The notes below the pieces were generated by a model that was not told the DNA's origin, ran no database searches, and saw only the letters and a list, made by a program, of their open reading frames with translations. A program made the translations under genes and the position numbers. A stretch of DNA of 5,058 bases from Thermoprotei archaeon (GTDB lineage: Archaea; Thermoproteota; Thermoprotei_A; Marsarchaeales; UBA168), in contig DSEZ01000042.1 of NCBI GenBank assembly GCA_011055275.1, positions 1-5,058 of the forward strand, read 5' to 3'. This document shows, piece by piece, positions 1 through 5,058 of the stretch (within the stretch, counting starts at the first letter, position 1; each line of letters begins with the position of its first letter).

Positions 1-1
1 G

Positions 2-262
2 GTGGGCTACGCCCTAGGGATCCCTTCCATAGGTGTTGCGAAGTCGATGCTCATAGGAAGCGTCGCGGACGATCGGGTGATTGACAAGGAAACCGGAGAA
101 GTTCTGGGGGCCGTTATTAGAGATGGAAAAAAAGCCTATTACGTATCGTCTGGAAACCGCGTAAGCGTTGCCTCTTCAGTGGAACAACTAAGGGGATCGT
201 ATCCGGAGGTGCTTAAAAGGGCCCATAATCTGTGCACCGTGGAGGGCCATGTCCATACCTGA
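2..262 (+). CDS. nfi: Endonuclease V, C-terminal part (5' end outside window)
   Basis: Endonuclease V cleaves DNA (in some lineages RNA) one nucleotide 3' of deoxyinosine or inosine and acts in repair of deaminated adenine. Only the last 86 codons are present. The first in-window codon, GTG, is probably an internal valine, because family members are around 200 residues or more and the catalytic Asp/Glu residues in the N-terminal half are missing here. The recognisable block is IPSIGVAKSMLIG (fragment residues 7-19), matching the family motif IGVAKS with its conserved Lys (residue 14). It is followed by SGNRVSV (50-56), which matches the G[HN]R[IV]S[VIL] strand, and a C-terminal RAHNL (73-77) with the conserved AH pair. 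The gene stops at TGA 260-262, after the downstream permease has started, so the two are co-transcribed. The assignment rests on family motifs. The active site cannot be checked from this fragment. Confidence 0.88.
   Translation: MGYALGIPSIGVAKSMLIGSVADDRVIDKETGEVLGAVIRDGKKAYYVSSGNRVSVASSVEQLRGSYPEVLKRAHNLCTVEGHVHT
241..245 (+). promoter_or_regulatory. Shine-Dalgarno site for the permease gene
   Basis: GGAGG lies 3 nt before the ATG at 249, inside the end of the endonuclease V gene. No ATG, GTG or TTG occurs in frame in the stretch just upstream, so this site and the 249 start support each other. The spacing is short, so initiation may rely partly on coupling to termination of endonuclease V at 262. 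A second GGAGGTG at 205-211 has no start codon at a suitable distance. Confidence 0.55.
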
Positions 263-1610
263 GATAGAGTCGCTTGGCATATTCATATTCGTGTTCGGGG
301 GAGTAGCGTTTAGAAACGTGCTCAGGCTGAAGCAGCCCATATGGCTTTTCTTCCTGATAGGTGCGCTGGCCACCGTGGCGCTTGGCGTGCTAACACCGCA
401 GCAAGCCTACCAGTCAATAGACCTGCAGGTCATAGTTTTTCTCTTTTCCATGTTCATCATAGCCTCAGCGCTCAAGATGTCCGGTTTGCTAGGAGAAGTT
501 GGAGCGCTCATAAGCAAGAGGTCATCCGGTTGGCCTTCTCTAGTCCTTTTTTTCCTCATATTTTCGGTGGCGTCCGCCTTTCTCATGAACGACCCATTGG
601 CCATAATAGGGACGCCGGTTGGTCTTTACCTCTCGGGGATTGCTGGGGTCGAGGCTTTTCCCTTCCTTTTGGCACTTGCATTTGCGGTCACAACGGGCAG
701 CGAGATGACGCCCATGGGAAATCCCCAAAATCTTCTGGTGGCGGTTGAGAGCGGCATGCGCGCCCCCATGATAGAAATGACTCAGTGGCTTCTCCTGCCC
801 ACCGTTGTCAACGCGGCGCTGGCATTAGCTGTGCTCAGGGTGGCATACAAGCGCTCAAGGCCTGCAGGCGATCCCGCGATTGAGCTCCTAACCGCTAAGG
901 ACAAGAGGCTCAGGAGGGTTGCCATAGCGGGGGTAGCGGTAACGGTGATAGGTCTCTTTGTTGTGAACTGGCTGCAGCTCTTGGGGTACAACCCTCCGCT
1001 TGACATAAGCGGAGTAGCTCTCCTAGGAAGCGCCATTGTGCTTGGCCTCGGGGGAAAGGAGAGAGAGCTCCTTTACGACGTCGATTGGGGCGTGCTGGTC
1101 ATGTTCGCTGGTCTGTTCGTAGTTACTCAGGGAATGTGGAATTCTGGGCTGGTAAGGGCGATTGCCGGCATTATACCGCCTCCCACGCCCAACGGTAGCC
1201 TCGCCCTCATAATGCTACCCTCCATTGTCTTAAGTCAGATCATAAGCAACGTTCCAATGGTCGCACTTTACATGCCCCTTATGAGGGAGGCTGGTTTTGG
1301 CCCCACCTCGTATAGGGCGTGGGCAACGCTGGCCGCTGGAAGTACCCTTGCCGGAAATCTAACGCTAATGGGAGCAGCGAGCAACCTGATAATAGTTCAG
1401 GAAGAGGAAAAGCACAGGGGGAAGTCCAGCATGGATTTTTGGAGATTTGCGGTTTACGGTCTTCCCCTTACGGCACTGAACTGCTTGGTCCTATACGCGT
1501 TTCTCTTTCTACGGGATAAGGATTTGAATCGTCGATTGGTCTATCGTATCATTGGTCCCCGCAGCGTTATCAGTAGGATAACCAGTGCTAGCGCCCTATC
1601 GATTTCATAA
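249..1610 (+). CDS. SLC13/ArsB/NhaD-type ion transporter permease
   Basis: This is a 453-residue, very hydrophobic protein of the ion transporter (IT) superfamily, which includes arsenite permease ArsB, the Na+/H+ antiporter NhaD and SLC13 anion permeases. It would sit in the cytoplasmic membrane with about 10-12 helices. The two inverted-repeat signatures are visible. The first half has FLMNDPLAIIGTP (residues 111-123) and TPMGNPQNLL (154-163). The second half has SNVPMVALYMPL (333-344) and AGNLTLMGAASNLI (368-381), very like the AGNLTLxGSAAN motif of the ArsB/NhaD group. A charged loop around 200-223 separates the halves. The substrate cannot be read from sequence: arsenite, Na+/H+ and carboxylates or other anions are all possible. 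It follows endonuclease V with a 14-nt overlap. The last ~30 residues (from FLRDKD, about 420) are hydrophilic and cross the 3' end of the convergent cobamide gene, so they look like a non-conserved tail. Confidence 0.85.
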   Translation: MSIPEIESLGIFIFVFGGVAFRNVLRLKQPIWLFFLIGALATVALGVLTPQQAYQSIDLQVIVFLFSMFIIASALKMSGLLGEVGALISKRSSGWPSLVLFFLIFSVASAFLMNDPLAIIGTPVGLYLSGIAGVEAFPFLLALAFAVTTGSEMTPMGNPQNLLVAVESGMRAPMIEMTQWLLLPTVVNAALALAVLRVAYKRSRPAGDPAIELLTAKDKRLRRVAIAGVAVTVIGLFVVNWLQLLGYNPPLDISGVALLGSAIVLGLGGKERELLYDVDWGVLVMFAGLFVVTQGMWNSGLVRAIAGIIPPPTPNGSLALIMLPSIVLSQIISNVPMVALYMPLMREAGFGPTSYRAWATLAAGSTLAGNLTLMGAASNLIIVQEEEKHRGKSSMDFWRFAVYGLPLTALNCLVLYAFLFLRDKDLNRRLVYRIIGPRSVISRITSASALSIS

Positions 1611-3769
1611 GCTGCACCAAGCACGTCTCCGTTCGTGAACTTAAACGCCCGGTTAAAGTAAGCGGCCACCGCGGGAAAGATCAGGACGCCTACGAGAAAA
1701 GCTATGAGACCGCCGTGGGCCTGAAGGAAGAGCGGAATCGACGGGACTAGGGTCAGTAAAAGAGCGGGCCACATCATCGGTCTCCTGGATTTAACGGTTT
1801 TAATGAACTGATCTCCTAAGCCTGAGTCGTTAAGCGGGGTTCCCACGAGGGCCGCCTCGAGAATGCCAAAAGATGCCAAAGCCGATGACATGGCCAGCGC
1901 TCCGCTCGGCGCATATGAAAGCGAGGTCACAGTTACGATAAGCGTGAAGGTTAAGAAAGCCAATGCCCCGGTTCCAGTGAACTTATCTCTCATGATTTCG
2001 AGCATCCTCTTGGGGTCTTTTGTTGCCCTTGCCATCCACGCATCACCTGCATCTATGAGCCCGTCAAGGTGATTGAACCCTTCAACTAACTCCGCGGTGG
2101 CTAGAGATAGAGCGGCAGCCACAAGGCGTGGCAGGCCCAGCCATGGAAGAAAAAAAGCTGCTGACGCTAGCCCGATTCCACCCTCTATCAGTGGATAAAG
2201 GTAAAACGAGGAGAAGTCCAGTTCCTCGGACTTCACGGGGATTATGGTTAGAAAGGCAAGCGCCGATTTCCAGTTCGCCAATCGACGCACCTCCAGCATC
2301 TCCATGATCTTGTCGACGTCCACGTTCTTCCTAAGCAGTTCTTCCGCTTTTGCGACGGAGCTCAAGATCGACGACAGTGGATCGGTTTTTTCTTTGGGTT
2401 CCGGTAACTCCTTCCTTTGCCTTACACCTTCCAGCAAGCGGTTAGTCAGAACGTCGTCGTAGAAGACGGCATGGTGGATGAGCGTAGCGTACACGTTATT
2501 CATGTGGCAGCCTTCCCAACCATAATCCGTTTTGAAGAGCGGTTTTCCACCCTCTTTCCAGTCCGTCTCCCAACTCGTTCTTCCCTTGTGAATTTCGAAG
2601 CCGTCAGCCCTTCCACCTAAGTCGTCCGTGGCCGCGTTCCTCCTCACCACTTTTTCGTTGCTGAAGATCGTTGTGTGAGGGAGGAGCGACAGCCCCTCGT
2701 CTTCTCCAGGTCCCTCGCCCTCAAGCCCAAGGGGGTCAACGAGCCTTGAGCCAATCATTTGAGCCCCTCCGCATATGGCCACTATGGGCTTGCCTTCCCG
2801 ATGGGCCTGCATAATGGTTTCATCGATGCCCTTTTCCCGCATCCACCGTAAGTCAGAGCGAGTGGACTTTGATCCAGGCATGACCACGATGTCTGCGCTC
2901 TTTAGGTCTTCGGGTGTTGTGGCGTATACCAGCGACACATCGGGCACGTACCTGAGGGGTTCCACATCTGTAAGTATGGAAGCTCCCGGATACCTCACCA
3001 CGGCAACCTTGATGGGCCCGCTTCCCCAGTTCTTTACGTCCAATGAGTCCTCCGACCACGAGGAGACATCGCTCTCGTAGGGAATCACGCCAAGCACTGG
3101 TACCCCTGTGAGCTTCTCGATCTTCGATGGGCCATCTCCCAGAAGTGAGGGGTCTCCTCCCATCTTGTTTATAATAAAGCCCTTGACCCTACGCCTCCAG
3201 TTTTCCGGAAGCAAGAAGTAAGTGCCATAGAGGGAGGCAAACACGCCTCCCCTCTCGATATCCCCTACAATTACCACCGGAGCGTCCACGAGTTCCGCTG
3301 TCCTCATGTTAGCTATGTCGCGATCGTAGAGGTTTATCTCAGCAGGCGATCCAGCTCCTTCGATTATCATGAAATCGTGGCTTGAGAGCCTCTTCATGGC
3401 GTGCGAAGCAATTAAGAGGCCTTGGCTTACCACGTTCTCGTAATAGGCGTTAACCGAGAAGTCGCCAACCCATTTTCCATATATTATGAGGGATGACGTG
3501 AGGTTCCCTCTGGGTTTCAGCAGTATGGGGTTCATGTCCACCGAGGGTTCCTCTCCTGCCGCTATGGCCTGAACCGCCTGTGCAACGGCCATCTCGCCGC
3601 CCTCGTCGTCAGGCCCTCCTCTTCTCGCCACGTATGAATTAAGCGACATGTTCTGAGTCTTGAAGGGAGTGACCGAGTAGCCCTCATGTCTTAAGAGCGA
3701 GCAGAGGGCGGCGACGATCGTGCTCTTTCCTGCTCCGGAAGACGTCCCCTGTATCATGAGAGCCTTCAT
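1541..3769 (-). CDS. cobQ-cobS: Fused cobyric acid synthase (CobQ/CbiP) - cobalamin synthase (CobS)
   Basis: One 742-residue frame holds two complete cobamide enzymes. Residues 1 to ~493 are CobQ, which amidates side chains b, d, e and g of adenosylcobyrinic acid a,c-diamide using glutamine and ATP. Visible are the P-loop GTSSGAGKS (8-16), KTQNMSLNS (37-45), DMNPILLKP (78-86), GAGSPAEINL (138-147) with DIANM (151-155), VGDIERGGVFA (168-178), the glutaminase Cys333 in AICGG, FEIHKGRT (391-398) and the probable catalytic His432 in TLIHHAVF. Residues ~497-742 are CobS, the membrane enzyme joining adenosylcobinamide-GDP to alpha-ribazole (or its phosphate). Visible are FLTIIPV (506-512), GFNHLDGLIDAGDA (564-577), RMLEIMRDKFTGTGA (588-602) and about six hydrophobic helices. 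Each part has roughly the normal stand-alone length, with almost no linker. The start is the ATG at 3767-3769, directly before the P-loop strand, with a TATA-like box about 24 bp upstream and no SD. An independent CobS start is possible at 2281. Confidence 0.93.
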   Translation of the reverse strand: MKALMIQGTSSGAGKSTIVAALCSLLRHEGYSVTPFKTQNMSLNSYVARRGGPDDEGGEMAVAQAVQAIAAGEEPSVDMNPILLKPRGNLTSSLIIYGKWVGDFSVNAYYENVVSQGLLIASHAMKRLSSHDFMIIEGAGSPAEINLYDRDIANMRTAELVDAPVVIVGDIERGGVFASLYGTYFLLPENWRRRVKGFIINKMGGDPSLLGDGPSKIEKLTGVPVLGVIPYESDVSSWSEDSLDVKNWGSGPIKVAVVRYPGASILTDVEPLRYVPDVSLVYATTPEDLKSADIVVMPGSKSTRSDLRWMREKGIDETIMQAHREGKPIVAICGGAQMIGSRLVDPLGLEGEGPGEDEGLSLLPHTTIFSNEKVVRRNAATDDLGGRADGFEIHKGRTSWETDWKEGGKPLFKTDYGWEGCHMNNVYATLIHHAVFYDDVLTNRLLEGVRQRKELPEPKEKTDPLSSILSSVAKAEELLRKNVDVDKIMEMLEVRRLANWKSALAFLTIIPVKSEELDFSSFYLYPLIEGGIGLASAAFFLPWLGLPRLVAAALSLATAELVEGFNHLDGLIDAGDAWMARATKDPKRMLEIMRDKFTGTGALAFLTFTLIVTVTSLSYAPSGALAMSSALASFGILEAALVGTPLNDSGLGDQFIKTVKSRRPMMWPALLLTLVPSIPLFLQAHGGLIAFLVGVLIFPAVAAYFNRAFKFTNGDVLGAAYEIDRALALVILLITLRGPMIR
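2288..2294 (-). promoter_or_regulatory. Internal Shine-Dalgarno at the CobQ/CobS junction
   Basis: On the minus strand, GGAGGTG (codons 492-494 of the fusion) is followed by six bases (CGTCGA) and an in-frame TTG at 2281-2279. TTG is codon 497, the natural start of a CobS protein (LANWKSALAFLTIIPV). An in-frame GTG at 2290-2288 (codon 494) also has GGAG nine bases upstream, at 2303-2300. The site resembles the archaeal SD consensus and could allow separate translation of CobS, or be a relic of a formerly separate gene. Function is inferred, not shown. Confidence 0.5.
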
Positions 3770-3789
3770 GAGATCTGAGGGGCATCTGC

Positions 3790-3795
3790 ATATAA
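3790..3795 (-). promoter_or_regulatory. Probable TATA box of the cobQ-cobS gene
   Basis: On the minus strand, TTATAT (within CCTTATATGC) is centred about 24 bp upstream of the cobQ ATG at 3769. Archaeal TATA boxes sit about 25 bp before the transcription start, so the transcript would begin at or next to the ATG (leaderless). This fits the absence of any SD before this start. No clear purine-rich BRE precedes the box. A second AT-rich stretch at 3811-3819 could serve instead and would give a leader of about 20 nt. Confidence 0.45.
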
Positions 3796-3819
3796 GGGGA
3801 CCGGAAATCGAAAAATATT

Positions 3820-3834
3820 GGCTTCTCGAAAGCC
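3820..3834. repeat. Short inverted repeat beside the ABC-operon promoter
   Basis: GGCTT (3820-3824) and AAGCC (3830-3834) are exact inverted arms separated by five bases (CTCGA). The right arm ends directly against the TATA-like box at 3835-3840, the place where an archaeal repressor or activator would act on TBP/TFB binding. The arms are only 5 bp and could arise by chance. Confidence 0.25.
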
Positions 3835-3840
3835 GTATAT
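3835..3840 (+). promoter_or_regulatory. Probable TATA box of the ABC exporter operon
   Basis: GTATAT is centred about 26 bp upstream of the TTG at 3864, with a BRE-like CGAAAG just before it (3827-3832). This spacing predicts a transcript starting at or within a few bases of the TTG, i.e. leaderless, and is the main reason for preferring that start codon. An alternative AT-rich box, AAAAATATT (3811-3819), would give a leader of roughly 20 nt. Confidence 0.45.
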
Positions 3841-3863
3841 CCTCCTTAAGTAAAGATCAAGAA

Positions 3864-4895
3864 TTGATTAAGAGCGAAGGCCCAGCCATCATAACAAAAG
3901 ACCTCACGAAGATCTTCAAGAGCGGGCTATTTCAGAAAACTGAGTTTAAGGTGGTTGACTCGGTCAACTTGACGGTTGAAAGGGGAGAGTTCTTCGGCCT
4001 TCTCGGCCCCAACGGAGCAGGCAAGACTACGCTCATAAAGATAATAAGCACTCTGACGATTCCCACGTCGGGAATAGCGCTCGTTAACGGGTACGATATC
4101 ATCAAGCAGGAGAGGGAGGTCCGCAACTCCATAGGGTTGGTCGGAGTGGGAGAAAGGATCTTCTATTGGAGGCTTACCGGAATGCAGAACTTACTTTTCT
4201 TTTCATCGCTTTACAACATACCGCTGAAGGAGGCAGAAAGTAGGGCTGAGGAGCTGCTTAAGATGGTTGGGCTTTACCAGTTTGCGGATACTAGGTACAT
4301 GAACTACAGCACGGGAATGCAGAGGAAGCTTGCTATAGTGCGCGCCTTACTTACCGATGCACCCATACTTCTGCTCGATGAGCCAAGCATAGGCCTGGAT
4401 CCCATCTCGGCGAAGCAGGTCAGGGAGTTCTTAAAGGAACAGGTACAAAGGAAGATGGGAAAGACGGTCGTGCTTACCACGCACTACATGGAGGAGGCTG
4501 AGCAGCTCTGCGACAGGGTGGGATTCATGAGCAGGGGGAAGCTCGTGGCGGTTGGTTCACCTTCAGAGCTTAAGGACAAGATGAAGCAGGAGAACGCGGT
4601 GGTCATAAGGCTTGAAAATGGCGGACCTTGGGTCGTGGACAAGCTCGGCCTTCAGAAGGCCTGGTGGAGCGGCGAGGGCGGTGATCCGACTGGAAAGGGT
4701 ACCCTAAGGGTGGTCGTTGAAAGCGATAATGAGGTACCTGAGCTCATAAAGTCTCTCATAGACTCCGGCGTAAAGATAGTTGAGGTGAAGATGGAGGAAC
4801 CGTCGCTTTATGACGTCTTCGTGAAGGTGGCTGGCTCTCAAGTTCAGGTAGAGGGCCCAGTTCATAAACCCATGTTTGGTAGGAGGAGGGAGTGA
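3864..4895 (+). CDS. ABC-2 (DrrA-type) exporter ATP-binding protein
   Basis: This is the cytoplasmic ATPase of an ABC exporter. It would work as a dimer with the permease encoded immediately downstream. Numbered from the TTG start (343 residues), it shows Walker A GPNGAGKTT (48-56), signature YSTGMQ (148-153), Walker B ILLLDEP (168-174) with Asp172 and catalytic Glu173, D-loop SIGLDP (175-180), H-loop TTH (His207), and a C-terminal domain of about 90 residues ending in EEPSLYDVFVKVAG, typical of DrrA-like ATPases. The usual Q-loop glutamine is not evident. The region reads VGVGERIFYWRLTG, a variant I recall from a subset of ABC-2 ATPases. Start choice: the frame is open back to 3720, but the upstream ATGs at 3756 and 3768 lie in or over the divergent cobQ start and would add an unrecognisable tail. 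The TTG has a promoter at the right distance. The exported substrate is unknown. Confidence 0.9.
   Translation: MIKSEGPAIITKDLTKIFKSGLFQKTEFKVVDSVNLTVERGEFFGLLGPNGAGKTTLIKIISTLTIPTSGIALVNGYDIIKQEREVRNSIGLVGVGERIFYWRLTGMQNLLFFSSLYNIPLKEAESRAEELLKMVGLYQFADTRYMNYSTGMQRKLAIVRALLTDAPILLLDEPSIGLDPISAKQVREFLKEQVQRKMGKTVVLTTHYMEEAEQLCDRVGFMSRGKLVAVGSPSELKDKMKQENAVVIRLENGGPWVVDKLGLQKAWWSGEGGDPTGKGTLRVVVESDNEVPELIKSLIDSGVKIVEVKMEEPSLYDVFVKVAGSQVQVEGPVHKPMFGRRRE
4882..4886 (+). promoter_or_regulatory. Shine-Dalgarno site for the ABC permease
   Basis: GGAGG within a GGAGGAGGGA run lies five bases before the GTG at 4892. It is inside the last codons of the ATPase gene. Its strength and spacing decide the GTG start and indicate coupled translation of ATPase and permease. 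Confidence 0.7.
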
Positions 4896-5058
4896 TCAAA
4901 ACGGTCAACATTAGATCGGTTTTACAAAAGCTGTACGCCTTCGTGGTCATAAGGGGTTTTGACGTCTGGATAAGCTACAAGACGCAGGTAGTGTTCACGG
5001 TCTTGGGCTGGCTTCTCCCGGTTTTTTCTTACTACTTCATAGGCGTCATGTACAAGAA
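4892..5058 (+). CDS. ABC-2 type exporter permease, N-terminal part (3' end outside window)
   Basis: The first 55 codons of the membrane partner of the upstream ATPase are present. The frame opens with GTG at 4892-4894, which overlaps the ATPase stop in a GTGA arrangement. The protein begins MIKTVNIRSV with a basic, amphipathic cytoplasmic segment (about residues 1-31) containing an RGFDVWISYKTQ stretch. A strongly hydrophobic helix follows, about residues 32-54 (VVFTVLGWLLPVFSYYFIGV). A short cytoplasmic leader with an aromatic/basic 'SYK' turn before the first helix is usual in ABC-2 permeases. Assignment rests mainly on operon position and this N-terminal pattern. The rest of the protein is not in the window. 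Confidence 0.78.
   Translation, partial: MIKTVNIRSVLQKLYAFVVIRGFDVWISYKTQVVFTVLGWLLPVFSYYFIGVMYK

Noticed and set aside
205..211. GGAGGTG as a Shine-Dalgarno site for an alternative permease start.
   Set aside because: No ATG, GTG or TTG follows at a usable distance in the permease frame. The bases encode the PEV of endonuclease V.
1541..1610. A transcription terminator between the permease and the cobamide gene.
   Set aside because: I see no T-run or stem-loop in either direction at the two stops. The genes simply overlap.
2775..3080. A 101-codon plus-strand open frame antisense to cobQ, and similar long frames opposite the other genes.
   Set aside because: The opposite strand carries well-conserved CobQ motifs. 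The antisense frames have no recognisable domain and no convincing start signal.
3773..3788. Direct repeat of ATCTG at 3773-3777 and 3784-3788 (11 bp apart) just upstream of cobQ.
   Set aside because: Five-base repeats at this distance are expected often by chance, and there is no third copy or symmetry to support an operator.
3720..3863. An upstream extension of the ATPase frame starting at GTG 3720, ATG 3756 or ATG 3768.
   Set aside because: These starts lie inside or over the divergent cobQ start. The extension has no recognisable domain, and a TATA-like box sits correctly for the TTG at 3864.
3770..3863. Possible cobalamin riboswitch ahead of cobQ.
   Set aside because: The predicted transcript starts at or near the ATG, leaving no room for a leader. 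No B12-box-like sequence is seen, and this riboswitch class is mainly bacterial.

Overview
The window looks like thermophilic archaeal DNA, most plausibly Thermoproteota and perhaps Sulfolobales-like. This is inferred from three things: frequent ATA (Ile) and AGG (Arg) codons, TATA-like boxes about 25 bp ahead of probable leaderless starts, and GGAGG-type Shine-Dalgarno (SD) sites only in front of operon-internal genes. No rRNA, tRNA, CRISPR array or insertion sequence is visible. The window is almost entirely coding. The only real gap is about 94 bp, between two divergent genes.

Layout. (1) Positions 1-262, plus strand: the 3' end of an endonuclease V gene. (2) 249-1610, plus: an SLC13/ArsB/NhaD-type multi-pass permease that overlaps the endonuclease V gene by 14 nt and has its own SD site, so the two form an operon. 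(3) 1541-3769, minus: one 742-codon reading frame encoding a complete cobyric acid synthase (CobQ/CbiP) fused directly to a complete cobalamin synthase (CobS). Its 3' end overlaps the permease tail by 70 bp in convergent orientation. (4) 3770-3863: a compact divergent promoter region. (5) 3864-4895, plus: an ABC-2/DrrA-type exporter ATPase, probably starting at a TTG codon. (6) 4892-5058 and beyond, plus: the start of its membrane permease, joined by a GTGA stop/start overlap and preceded by a strong SD.

How the genes relate. The CobQ-CobS fusion covers two late but non-consecutive steps of adenosylcobamide synthesis: a soluble four-fold amidation and a membrane-bound final condensation. The fusion would tether the amidotransferase to the membrane. 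At the junction the fused frame still carries a near-perfect SD (GGAGGTG) six bases before an in-frame TTG, exactly where a stand-alone CobS would begin. CobS may therefore also be made separately. The ABC exporter pair and the endonuclease V/permease pair have no evident functional link to cobamide synthesis.
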